A DNA stretch of 64,000 nucleotides. It comes from Microvirga sp. 17 mud 1-3. Lineage in GTDB: Bacteria > Pseudomonadota > Alphaproteobacteria > Rhizobiales > Beijerinckiaceae. The position numbers and the translations under genes were made by a program. The notes below the pieces were generated by a model, which saw only the letters and a program-made list of their open reading frames with translations, had not been told where the DNA came from and searched no databases. Below are positions 53,556 to 62,007 of the stretch, in pieces; within the stretch, counting starts at the first letter, position 1, and each line of letters opens with the position of its first letter. The stretch covers positions 62,001 to 126,000 of the forward strand of contig NZ_CP029481.1 in NCBI RefSeq assembly GCF_003151255.1. Reading direction: 5' to 3'.

Positions 53556-56315
53556 CTAACGCTCCTGCTTTCGGAGCAGCAGCAAGCTGAGCACCGTCAG
53601 GGACGGTACGAACACAATAAGAGCAACGATGTCGCTTGAAAGGTCGCGAAACCCAAGCCCTTTGGTGAAAGTCCCGACGCTGATCGGAAGATAGTAGCTC
53701 ATTGGGAAAAGTCGCCCCATGATCTGGGCCATGCCTGTCAGGGACGAGACCGGAACGAGCATGCCTGCAAACATTGTTGCAGGAAGCACCGTCAGAATTG
53801 CGGTTCCGAAAAGTGCTGCGATCTGCGTCCGTGCAAAGGTGGAAACCAGCATACCGTACGCCGTTGTCGTTATGACGTAGATGAAGGTCGCCAATAGCAG
53901 GGTTGGGAAGCTCCCTTTGAGTGGGACTCTGAATACCAACTGCGCAATCGCAAACATGAGCGCAAAGTTGATCATCGCTAATCCGACATAAGGTGCCTGC
54001 TTGCCGAGGAGGAATTCAAGGCGCGTCAGCGGCGTGACGTATAGATTCGTGATCGAGCCGAGCTCCTTCTCCCGCACGACGGCAAGCGCCATGAGAATGG
54101 CCGGGAAGAGCGCAAGCTGCATCGCAAGCTGAGCCGGCACCATTGCGTAGATGCTATCGAAGTCCTGATTGTACTTAAAGCGAAGCTGGACGAGGGCCGG
54201 AGCCGGTGTGAGAGGCTGACCTGCCCTTGTTAGAAGGTCGGCGAGATAGAGCTGATGGAAGCCTTGTAGGTATCCGCGGATCGTTTGGGCAATGAAGGGC
54301 CGCGCTCCATCGACCCATGCTGCCACAGATGTGGGCTGGTCGCGTATGACGTTTCGCCCAAAGCCAGGCGGGATTACGATGGCAGCGTCGATTTCCCCGC
54401 GCGCGAGCCTCCTCTCAAGAGCCGTATAGTTCTCCAGGGGAGGTTTCTCGATGAAGTAGGTTGAGCCGCGAAGCGCCTCCAGGTAGGCGCGACTCTCGTG
54501 GCTTTGATCATAGTCTAGGACTGCGAACGTCAACCCGTTCACGTCCGTAGAGATGCCAAGGCCGAAGACGAGCATCAGGAACGTCGTGCCGAGTATAGCA
54601 AAGCCAAGCCTGATACGGTCGCGTATTAATTCGATAGTCTCGCGGATAGTGCAGGCCGTAAGACGCTCGAGGCTGAAACCCGATTGAATGCGTGTTCTTG
54701 CCTTTGGAGGGCGTACACGAGAAGGGTCTCTTGGAGCCTGTTGCACACTGAAGCCTGGTTCCTCGCTGCCGGCGCGGGCTTGTTCTGCGTCCTCAAGGTA
54801 TCCGATGAAGGCATCTTCGAGGGTCTCGGCGTTCCGTGCCTGCATCAATCCATTTGGTGTATCGGTTGCCAGCACACGACCCGAATCCATCAGGGAGATG
54901 CGATCGCAGCGCTCGGCTTCATTCATGAAGTGAGTGGAGACAAAAATCGTTATGCCGCGATTCCGCGCCAAATCAGTCAACAGTCTCCAGAATTGGTCCC
55001 TCGCAATAGGATCAACGCCGGACGTCGGTTCGTCGAGAATGAGAAGATCGGGCTCGTGAACGACGGCAACCGCCAGTGAAAGCCGCTGACGGATGCCAAG
55101 GGGCAAGGCTTGAGCCGGTTCGTCCACATAGTTGGCGAGGCCGAAATCCTTGACGAGCTTGGCAATGCGTGCATTCGCCTTTTGAGGCGACAGGTGGAAT
55201 AGCCGCGCGTGAAGATCGAGATTCTGGCGGACTGTCAGCTCGGTATAGAGCGAGAATGCCTGCGACATATACCCGACGCGCTTACGCGTTTCGAGATCGT
55301 TTGCATCGAGTGGTCGCCCGAACAACCGTACCTCGCCCTCGCTGGGCGGCAGCAATCCGGTGAGCATCTTCATGGTGGTTGTCTTGCCGCAACCGTTCGA
55401 GCCGACAAATCCGAAGATTTCCCCTCGCCTGATCGTAAAGCTGGCATGGTCGACAGCCACGAAATCCCCGAACCGGCGAGTCAGACCTTCCGCCATGATG
55501 ACCGGCTCCCCGTCGGCTTCTGAGCGTCGAGGCAAATAGAATTCCTGATAGCCGGTACGCTCGCGCTCCGGGAGCAGGGCAACGAAAGTCTCTTCGACAG
55601 TTCTCGCTCCGGTCGCGCGTTCGAGTTCTGCCGGTGATCCCGTGGCCACGATCCTGCCTGCATTGACGGCGGCCAACCAGTCAAACCGCTCGGCCTCCTC
55701 CATATAGGCCGTGGCGACAAGAACTGAGAGAGCGGGATTCCGAGCGCGGATGCGCTCGATGAGTCTCCAAAAATGGCGCCGCGACAGCGGGTCGACACCG
55801 GTCGTCGGCTCGTCGAGGATCAGGAGGTCCGGTTCGTGAATCAAAGAGCAGCAGAGGCCGAGCTTCTGCTTCATTCCTCCCGATAGCTTTTTTGCCGCCC
55901 GGTCGGCAAACGGCATAAGCCCTGTGCTTGCCAGAAGCTCCGCCATTCGCGCATCGCGCTCGTTATGTGGCTCTCCGAACAACCGCCCAAAGAACTCGAT
56001 ATTTTCTCGTACGGTAAGGTCCGGATAGAGATTCCTGCCCAGGCCTTGTGGCATGTAGGCGATGCAAGGACAGAGGGCAGAACGGACCTTTGGGTCAGCC
56101 ATGTCCTTACCCAGGACATATGCCCGACCTGTTTGAATCTGCCGGGCGCCGGCGATGATGGCGAGCAGAGATGACTTTCCAACTCCATCCGGCCCGATCA
56201 ATCCGGCTAGGCGGCCAGAGGGCACTGCGAGCGTGACATCGTCAAGCGCGACAGCCTTGCCGTAGCGAAGGGTAATATTCTCAAGAACTGCGACTGCTCC
56301 ATCGCCCATCATCAT
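53556..56315 (-). CDS. rbbA: RbbA-type fused ABC transporter (ATPase-ATPase-permease)
   Basis: A 919-residue protein, close to the 911 of E. coli RbbA. ATPase 1 has GPDGVGKSSLL, LSGGMKQKLGL and LLILDEPTTGVD (residues ~10-240). ATPase 2 has GSNGCGKTTTMKM and LLILDEPTSGVD (about 270-495). The C-terminal permease domain (about 545-919) has six membrane segments and REKELGSITNLYVTPLTRLEFLLGKQ. E. coli RbbA was reported to associate with ribosomes, yet the domain structure is an exporter. The ATG cluster overlaps the HlyD stop. Base composition is lower in GC than in the first 40 kb. Confidence 0.92.
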   Translation of the reverse strand: MMMGDGAVAVLENITLRYGKAVALDDVTLAVPSGRLAGLIGPDGVGKSSLLAIIAGARQIQTGRAYVLGKDMADPKVRSALCPCIAYMPQGLGRNLYPDLTVRENIEFFGRLFGEPHNERDARMAELLASTGLMPFADRAAKKLSGGMKQKLGLCCSLIHEPDLLILDEPTTGVDPLSRRHFWRLIERIRARNPALSVLVATAYMEEAERFDWLAAVNAGRIVATGSPAELERATGARTVEETFVALLPERERTGYQEFYLPRRSEADGEPVIMAEGLTRRFGDFVAVDHASFTIRRGEIFGFVGSNGCGKTTTMKMLTGLLPPSEGEVRLFGRPLDANDLETRKRVGYMSQAFSLYTELTVRQNLDLHARLFHLSPQKANARIAKLVKDFGLANYVDEPAQALPLGIRQRLSLAVAVVHEPDLLILDEPTSGVDPIARDQFWRLLTDLARNRGITIFVSTHFMNEAERCDRISLMDSGRVLATDTPNGLMQARNAETLEDAFIGYLEDAEQARAGSEEPGFSVQQAPRDPSRVRPPKARTRIQSGFSLERLTACTIRETIELIRDRIRLGFAILGTTFLMLVFGLGISTDVNGLTFAVLDYDQSHESRAYLEALRGSTYFIEKPPLENYTALERRLARGEIDAAIVIPPGFGRNVIRDQPTSVAAWVDGARPFIAQTIRGYLQGFHQLYLADLLTRAGQPLTPAPALVQLRFKYNQDFDSIYAMVPAQLAMQLALFPAILMALAVVREKELGSITNLYVTPLTRLEFLLGKQAPYVGLAMINFALMFAIAQLVFRVPLKGSFPTLLLATFIYVITTTAYGMLVSTFARTQIAALFGTAILTVLPATMFAGMLVPVSSLTGMAQIMGRLFPMSYYLPISVGTFTKGLGFRDLSSDIVALIVFVPSLTVLSLLLLRKQER

Positions 56316-57661
56316 GGTGTTGCGGGCCCTGGTTCTAGGCTAGGCGGCCACTTTGCATCCGGATCGGTACGCACGTAGGCCATTCCGGGCAGGCCGCTTC
56401 TCACGCTTACCTCGCGGCCCTTGAGCCGATCCGGGTCGATCCGGACCCGGATTCGAAACATCAACTTGTCGCGCTCGCTCTTCGTCTCGACGGTCTTGGG
56501 GGTGAACTGGGCTTCGCTAGAAACATAGACGACATTGGCCGGTATGACGCGACCGGGATAGGCGTCCAGGACGATGCGAGCTTCACTCCCGAACTTAAGT
56601 CGTCCGGCCTCCGCAGTCGGGAGATAGATGTCCATATAGACGTATGAAGCGTCGAGCATCGTGAAGACCTTGCCGCCGGCCGGCAGAACTTCCCCGACAG
56701 TGGCAAGGCGGTATTCAATGGGGCCGTCACGTGGCGCGATCAGTGTATTATCCGCGATCATGACCTTGTAGTACTCGACATTGTAAGTAGCAGCTTCGCT
56801 CGATTGTTCTGCTTGCCCAACCCTGGCGGTGGCCGCATCACGCGATGCGATTGCCCCATCCGCATTGTGTCGGGCGGCGATCAGCGCCTGTTCCGCTGCG
56901 CTCACCCTGGCGACCGCAGCGCTTTTTGCCGCCAAGGCGGCATCCAAAGCCTGCTGTCGTTGATCGAGCAGTTCGATGGTGGCGATTCCTTTCGACACGA
57001 GCGCTTTGGTGCGATCATATTCCTGTTGAGCCAGTTTCGTCTGTGTCAGCTGCTGTTGCAGGTTCGCATTCGTTTCATCCAGGATCCGTTGTGTCTGAAG
57101 TGCAGCTGCTTGTGTGCTCAACACTAGGCTTTTCTGCTGGACGAGGTTCTGTCGCGCTTCATCCACGGCTCGCTGCATTTGAAGGGCCTGGGCTTCGGCC
57201 TGCTTCAACTGAGCCTGAAGGTCCTGAGTATCCATGATTGCGACGACCTGGCCGGCTTTCACCAAGTCGCCCTGCTCGGCATAGAGGCGTAGGACGCGTC
57301 CCGCGAACTTCGTATCAATGTTGATCTCGTCTGCTTCCAACCTGCCGTTTCCGGACGCGAAGCCAGGTGGAAGCGTCGGCCTATGCTGGAGCCACCAATA
57401 GTACCCAACCCCGGCCATAGCGAGGAGTGCAAGAAGCGCGACGATCCACCGGAGGACTGTATTTTTCCTGATAGGCTCCGACCGCCTGGCCGGAAGCCAC
57501 GATGGCTTGTCGGGCGGGGTATAGCCGCCTTGGGGGGCGATCTGTCCTTGATGCGCCCCGGAGGCGTCAGCCGCAGGCAGGGGAGGAATCCTCTCCGGCA
57601 TTTCTGCCTTCACGGGGGAATCGGATGGGCCCGGCTCCGTGTGCCGATCGGACGCTGCCAT
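56312..57661 (-). CDS. HlyD-type membrane-fusion protein (YhiI-like)
   Basis: A 449-residue periplasmic adaptor. An unusual Pro-rich cytoplasmic N-terminus of about 65 residues precedes the membrane anchor VLRWIVALLALLAMAGVGYYW. The first lipoyl half follows, then an Ala/Gln-rich helical hairpin (about 145-300) and the second lipoyl/beta-barrel half (IAPRDGPIEYRLATVGEVLPAGGKVFTML). It is the first gene of the exporter operon. An FNR/FixK-like box lies 77 bp upstream of its start. Confidence 0.9.
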   Translation of the reverse strand: MAASDRHTEPGPSDSPVKAEMPERIPPLPAADASGAHQGQIAPQGGYTPPDKPSWLPARRSEPIRKNTVLRWIVALLALLAMAGVGYYWWLQHRPTLPPGFASGNGRLEADEINIDTKFAGRVLRLYAEQGDLVKAGQVVAIMDTQDLQAQLKQAEAQALQMQRAVDEARQNLVQQKSLVLSTQAAALQTQRILDETNANLQQQLTQTKLAQQEYDRTKALVSKGIATIELLDQRQQALDAALAAKSAAVARVSAAEQALIAARHNADGAIASRDAATARVGQAEQSSEAATYNVEYYKVMIADNTLIAPRDGPIEYRLATVGEVLPAGGKVFTMLDASYVYMDIYLPTAEAGRLKFGSEARIVLDAYPGRVIPANVVYVSSEAQFTPKTVETKSERDKLMFRIRVRIDPDRLKGREVSVRSGLPGMAYVRTDPDAKWPPSLEPGPATP

Positions 57662-57964
57662 TCAATATCCTCTGGAATGCGCTGAGCACACTCCGCGATT
57701 GTCGATAGGCAAGCTAAGCTCTCCTTTCGACCGAATATTGACATTGAGCAAGATCCCCGGTCTCGAGGCCGACAGGCAGTGTCAGCGCGGAAATTTCCGG
57801 CGGAGCCTGCAAGTATCATCAGAGCAGCTCCGTTGACTAAGCTCAGTCAAGATAGAAAAGCCAAGTTTATCGTTCAAACCGTAAAGTACAGCGAGGATCG
57901 AGCGGCTCACGCATCAGGAAACCATCCGTACAACTGGGCAACAATTCCAGTGCAGTTCCGATAA
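57662..57964. other. Promoter gap of the HlyD-RbbA-YhhJ operon
   Basis: This 303-bp gap contains no supported gene; the short open frames in it show no family resemblance. Its composition is AT-richer than the genes. It contains one candidate regulatory site, the TTGACATTGAGCAA box at 57738-57751. The c-type-haem protein gene at 57965 ends at its other border. Confidence 0.45.
57738..57751. promoter_or_regulatory. FixK/FNR-like box before the HlyD-RbbA-YhhJ operon
   Basis: TTGACATTGAGCAA matches TTG(A/C)-N6-(T/G)CAA and agrees with TTGAT-N4-ATCAA at eight of ten positions. It begins 77 bp upstream of the HlyD start at 57661, a normal distance for an activator site. Together with the boxes at nirK/hemN it suggests oxygen-dependent expression. 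Confidence 0.4.
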
Positions 57965-58453
57965 TCATGGCACCAGACCGAAATTTTGATTGCCGAACGG
58001 GGAATGAGTCGGCACCTGAACGGCAATGAAGCCGACACCAGCCGCCTGATGACACTGATTGCAGGCATTCGTAACTTGCACATAGGCGGCTTCGAAACGC
58101 GAACTGTCCTGATCAGCGACGGCCCGCCGAAGGGCCAACATGGCCGGATCCGTTTTCTCATGGATCAATTGGGCTTGAGCGACCGAGGACGTCTGCGGGT
58201 ACAATTTGACGATCCGGTCGATCGTGGTCTGGAATTGCTTCAACTCGTAATCTGCGAGCGGCCAGTTCCCGACACGCTGTGCATACCAAAGTTTGAAGTG
58301 TCTCAACTGCGTTAAGATCATAAGATCGCCCAGCGTCGGCTGGCTGGCATCCTGCTCTTCTGCAAGGGCTCTCATAGAGAAGCTGCCTATGAGAGCGACA
58401 CTCAAGGCGGCGATCAGAGAGATGTAGCAGCGGAAACTGGAACGCTTGTTCAT
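57965..58453 (-). CDS. Periplasmic protein with a C-terminal CXXCH haem motif
   Basis: A 162-residue protein of no firm family. A signal peptide (SLIAALSVALIGSFSMRALAEE) is followed by a helical domain (LMILTQLRHFKLWYAQRVGNWPLADYELKQFQTTIDRIVKLYP). Near the end CNQCH in VQVTNACNQCHQAAGVGFI would bind haem c. The helical layout with a late CXXCH recalls cytochrome c'-like proteins. The ATG at 58453 follows an AGGAG-poor leader; an upstream in-frame codon at 58471 is possible. It lies close to the PHA synthase gene, divergently. Confidence 0.7.
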   Translation of the reverse strand: MNKRSSFRCYISLIAALSVALIGSFSMRALAEEQDASQPTLGDLMILTQLRHFKLWYAQRVGNWPLADYELKQFQTTIDRIVKLYPQTSSVAQAQLIHEKTDPAMLALRRAVADQDSSRFEAAYVQVTNACNQCHQAAGVGFIAVQVPTHSPFGNQNFGLVP

Positions 58454-58627
58454 CGCATAATCTCCATGCAACGCCGAGGAGTGGCTGCCGGAACCGCTCC
58501 TCCGGTTGGCACGCGAGCTGGAGCGTCACGGTCGAATCAATCTCGATCTGATATAAGTCCGCAAATACACGTGAAGTTATTGATTTTCGTCAGCCTATGG
58601 ATGTCTTTTCCGTGAGAGTGGATTTTG

Positions 58628-60697
58628 ATGAACAAGGGTCCAATACGAAAGAACATATACCTTGCTGCATCTGGCACCTCCGTGACGAGGAATTCCCTCG
58701 CCCCGAGTGGTCCTGCAGCGCAGGCTTCCGTTGGTAGCGATGAAAGACGGGGATCTTCTGGAATTGCCAATTCCGCCGTCGTCGCAGAAACCGAGATCTC
58801 AAAAGCAGATCCCTCCGAAGCTTGGGCGAAGCCCTTTTTTCAACCGCTCGCTTGGTTTGGCGACGCCACGTCGAATGTCCTGCATACATGGTTGCCCGTC
58901 GAGAGATCAAAGCGCAGCAGTTCCGACGCCAGGCGGAGTACCTCCGAATGGCCACGCCCTCCTTTGGCCCCGACGGAGGCGGATGTCCCGACGAGCGTAG
59001 ATCGGCTGCTTCATGCCACGATGGGGCGCTTTACCCTCGGCGTCTCGCCATCCGCACTCTGGCTCGCTTATGCCGATTGGGCAGTCCATCTCGGGACCTC
59101 GCCAGGCAAATGCCAGCAACTCGCGGAAAAGAGCGTACGTAAGGCGGTTCGGTTCATGACATATGCAGTACACGCTATGTCTGACCCGGACACTCCGCCC
59201 TGTATCGAGCCACTGCCGCAGGATCGCCGATTTCGCAGCGAGGCTTGGCAACAGCTTCCATACAACCTGATCTATCAGGCTTTTCTTCTAAACCAGCAAT
59301 GGTGGCACAGTGCCATGACGGGTGTTGGAGGAGTCTCGTCTCATCACGAGCAGGTTGTGTCCTTCACGACGCGCCAATTGCTCGACATGGTTTCACCCGT
59401 CAATTTCATCGCCACGAATCCCGAGATCATATCTGCGACCTTGCATGAGAACGGACGGAATCTGCTCCGCGGCGCGATGAACTTCTGGGCCGATTGGGAA
59501 CGCGCACTTGGCGGAAAGCCGCCGATCGGCGCTGAGAATTTTCATCCCGGCGAACAGGTGGCACTGACCAAGGGCAAGGTTATCTATCGGAATCCGCTGA
59601 TCGAGCTTATCCAATATGCGCCTGCAACGTCTGACGTTCACAAGGAACCAGTTCTGATCGTGCCTGCGTGGATCATGAAATATTACATCCTCGACCTGTC
59701 GCCGGCGAATTCGCTCGTCAGGCATCTTGTCGAGGCTGGGCATACCGTCTTCATGATCTCATGGCACAATCCGACGGCCGGAGATCGTGAACTCGGTTTG
59801 AACGATTATCTCAAGTCCGGCGTCCTCGAGGCCGTGAAAGCCATACAGGCGATCGTGCCCAACACGAAGATCAATGCGGTCGGGTATTGTCTGGGTGGGA
59901 CCCTGCTTTCAATAGCTGCAGCATATATGGCGCGGGAGGGAACGGCGGCCTTTAACTCCATCTCACTACTGGCGGCCCAGATCGATTTTACCGAGGCCGG
60001 CGAGCTGACCCTGTTCGTCGATGACAGCCAGCTCGACTACCTTGAAGATATCATGTGGGATCAAGGTTATCTCGACAGCCGCCAGATGGCCGGAGCATTT
60101 CAGCTTCTGCGGTCCAACGACCTGATCTGGTCGTTTGTCGTGCATGACTACCTGATGGGTCGTCGCGCGCCCATGACCGATCTAATGGCTTGGAATGCCG
60201 ATAGTACCCGCATGCCATACCGGATGCACAGTGAGTATCTTCGCCGCCTCTTTCTGAAGAATGAACTGTTCGAAGGTCGATATGAGGTGGATGGCCGTCC
60301 CATTGCTCTCGGCGACATTCATCTTCCAATGTTCGCTGTGGCAACCGAAATGGATCACGTTGCGCCATGGCGCTCCGTTTACAAAGTCAATCTGGTCGAG
60401 GACATGGATGTCACTTTCCTCCTCACCAATGGCGGGCACAATGCCGGAATCGTGAGTGAGCCCGGTCACCCGGGCAGGCATTACCGGATGTCCCATCGCT
60501 TGGAGAATACTCAGTATATCGATCCGGAAACCTGGTATGCGCAGGCGAACATTCATGAAGGATCATGGTGGCCTGCATGGTTCTCGTGGCTTGAGCGACA
60601 ATCGCAAGGGAGGGCTCAACCTCCCAATCTTGGGTCGCCGGAAAAGGGCTATCTACCGCTCATCGAGGCGCCCGGCCGTTATGTCCTGGAGCGCTGA
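58628..60697 (+). CDS. phaC: Class I-like poly(3-hydroxyalkanoate) synthase
   Basis: A 689-residue synthase that polymerises hydroxyacyl-CoA into PHA granules. The lipase-like box has the nucleophile Cys421 in NAVGYCLGGTLL. The triad partners are Asp576 (ATEMDHVAPW) and His604 (TNGGHNAGIV). The N-terminal PhaC domain includes LLRGAMNFWADWERALGG. It is about 100 residues longer at the N-terminus than ordinary class I enzymes, with a Ser/Ala-rich, probably disordered extension. The ATG at 58628 is used. No phaA, phaB, phasin or depolymerase gene is nearby. A sequence TTGATTTTCGTCAG lies 35-48 bp upstream, an imperfect FNR-like site. Confidence 0.9.
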   Translation: MNKGPIRKNIYLAASGTSVTRNSLAPSGPAAQASVGSDERRGSSGIANSAVVAETEISKADPSEAWAKPFFQPLAWFGDATSNVLHTWLPVERSKRSSSDARRSTSEWPRPPLAPTEADVPTSVDRLLHATMGRFTLGVSPSALWLAYADWAVHLGTSPGKCQQLAEKSVRKAVRFMTYAVHAMSDPDTPPCIEPLPQDRRFRSEAWQQLPYNLIYQAFLLNQQWWHSAMTGVGGVSSHHEQVVSFTTRQLLDMVSPVNFIATNPEIISATLHENGRNLLRGAMNFWADWERALGGKPPIGAENFHPGEQVALTKGKVIYRNPLIELIQYAPATSDVHKEPVLIVPAWIMKYYILDLSPANSLVRHLVEAGHTVFMISWHNPTAGDRELGLNDYLKSGVLEAVKAIQAIVPNTKINAVGYCLGGTLLSIAAAYMAREGTAAFNSISLLAAQIDFTEAGELTLFVDDSQLDYLEDIMWDQGYLDSRQMAGAFQLLRSNDLIWSFVVHDYLMGRRAPMTDLMAWNADSTRMPYRMHSEYLRRLFLKNELFEGRYEVDGRPIALGDIHLPMFAVATEMDHVAPWRSVYKVNLVEDMDVTFLLTNGGHNAGIVSEPGHPGRHYRMSHRLENTQYIDPETWYAQANIHEGSWWPAWFSWLERQSQGRAQPPNLGSPEKGYLPLIEAPGRYVLER

Positions 60698-60716
60698 GCC
60701 GGCGCCTGCATATTCG

Positions 60717-61133
60717 CTAACAGGGAGACGATGGGTCGAAGGCTTTCCCATTTCTGAAGTCCAGGGTCCGTGCCGTCGCCATGTCTTCAGCGCCACGGGC
60801 TGCCGCCTCTCGAATATCTTCGAAAAGATGCCCGATTTCCGCAAAGACGCTTAGGTCCTTCTCATCCGTCGTGAGCGTGTCGAGTTCGCCGACGAGCTCA
60901 AGCAGGGCCGCGATCCGCTCCGCCTGGTGCCGCGCATCGAGGATGAAGCCGCGCAGTTGTCTCCGGGCTTCGAGAGCTTCGAAGCGCTCCAGTGCCGCAT
61001 CGACCTTGTCACGGCACCGGCAATCCAGATCGAGTGCGCCAAGAACCGTGCGAACACGCATCATGAGCGGGGACGGCTCAGGTTTTGCGTGCCGGTCATC
61101 GTCGGCATTGCCACTTTGCGAAACGATCTTCAT
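60717..61133 (-). CDS. Hypothetical helical protein, co-directional with the Crp/Fnr gene
   Basis: A 138-residue protein I cannot assign. It begins MKIVSQSGNADDDRHAKPEPSP, then a cysteine pair in DLDCRCRDKVDAALERFEALEARR, and a long helical stretch (FILDARHQAERIAALLELVGELDTLTTDEKDLSVFAEIGHLFEDIREAAARGA). AAGGAAATTC precedes the ATG. It lies 40 bp downstream of the Crp/Fnr gene and reads in the same direction, so the two are probably co-transcribed. It is convergent with phaC. Confidence 0.65.
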   Translation of the reverse strand: MKIVSQSGNADDDRHAKPEPSPLMMRVRTVLGALDLDCRCRDKVDAALERFEALEARRQLRGFILDARHQAERIAALLELVGELDTLTTDEKDLSVFAEIGHLFEDIREAAARGAEDMATARTLDFRNGKAFDPSSPC

Positions 61134-61173
61134 GCGAATTTCCTTCACGGCATAAGTGGGCGAAGCAGGGGAA

Positions 61174-61881
61174 TCATCCCTCGCTTTCGGGAAGATCCTG
61201 TCCAAGCGTGAGAAGCTTGTGCGGCTCGCAGATGACGATTTTCTGTCGACCGCCTCGCACCCAGCCGCGCTCTTCCCACGAGCTGAGAATGCGGCTCACA
61301 TTGTGAAGGGTCGTGCCCGTCGCTTCGGCGACGTCCTGGCGCGAGATCGGAAAGTCGATCTGGATGCCCTGTTCCACGGGTCGTCCTGTGGTCTTACTCA
61401 GGCGCACGAGCGTGTTCGCGATGCGTCGCTCGACCTGCTCGGTCGAGAGTTCGACGATCCGGCTGTGGGCCTCCTGAAGGCGCGTGCCGGCGGCCTGGAG
61501 TGCCGCTTCGGCGAGGCGGGGAAGGAGCGCGATCATATCGAGCCAGCGCGTCGAGGGCCAGGCGAGCGCGATGCTGTCGACGGCCGCCGTGGCTGTCGCC
61601 GGATAGGTATCCCGGCCGAGCGCCGCTGCGACACCGACCAGCTCGCCTGGACTTGCAAAGCGCACCACCACCTGCTGCCCGTCCGGGGTCAGTCGGGTCA
61701 CGCGCAGACGTCCATGCAGCAGCACGAAGAACGAGTCCGCCGTCTTATCCTGCTCGAAGAGGCTGCTTCCCTTGGTCCGGTAGACCGAGCGTGCCTCGGC
61801 GAGGATCGCATCGAGCTCCTCGGGAGACGCTCCCGCGAACGGAGGCAAGTGCACGATGAGGGAACGGTCGATCGTGGCCAT
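61174..61881 (-). CDS. Crp/Fnr-family regulator (NnrR/DNR-like)
   Basis: A 235-residue regulator. The cNMP-binding-like beta-barrel spans about residues 15-130 (LFEQDKTADSFFVLLHGRLRVTRLTPDGQQVVVRFASPGELVG), and the C-terminal helix-turn-helix is FPISRQDVAEATGTTLHNVSRILSSWEERGWV. It lacks the N-terminal cysteines of Fnr that bind an iron-sulphur cluster, so a DNR/NnrR-type nitric oxide or redox response is more likely. It lies directly downstream of nirK in the same direction, behind a strong terminator. The recognition helix suits the TTG-N8-CAA palindrome upstream of nirK. Confidence 0.88.
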   Translation of the reverse strand: MATIDRSLIVHLPPFAGASPEELDAILAEARSVYRTKGSSLFEQDKTADSFFVLLHGRLRVTRLTPDGQQVVVRFASPGELVGVAAALGRDTYPATATAAVDSIALAWPSTRWLDMIALLPRLAEAALQAAGTRLQEAHSRIVELSTEQVERRIANTLVRLSKTTGRPVEQGIQIDFPISRQDVAEATGTTLHNVSRILSSWEERGWVRGGRQKIVICEPHKLLTLGQDLPESEG

Positions 61882-61961
61882 GGATCCACTCCTTTCGAGC
61901 GGCCCGCACTGCAAAACCGGCCAGCGGCCGGAAGGGACGTGACGGGCCGACAATATGCCGA

Positions 61962-61987
61962 AAGGCCCGGGCGAGGGCCCGGGCCTT
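61962..61987 (-). terminator. Terminator of nirK
   Basis: AAGGCCCGGGC and GCCCGGGCCTT are perfect 11-bp arms around a four-base loop, 20 bp past the nirK stop. On the minus strand the stem ends in CCTTT before CGGC. It separates nirK from the Crp/Fnr gene. Confidence 0.7.
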
Positions 61988-62007
61988 GAGACCGATTGTG
62001 GCGTTCG

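Noticed and set aside
58580-58593. TTGATTTTCGTCAG upstream of phaC as an FNR box
   Set aside because: The left half is perfect but the right half ends CAG instead of CAA, and it is only 35-48 bp before the start codon. It is noted with phaC but not listed as a site.
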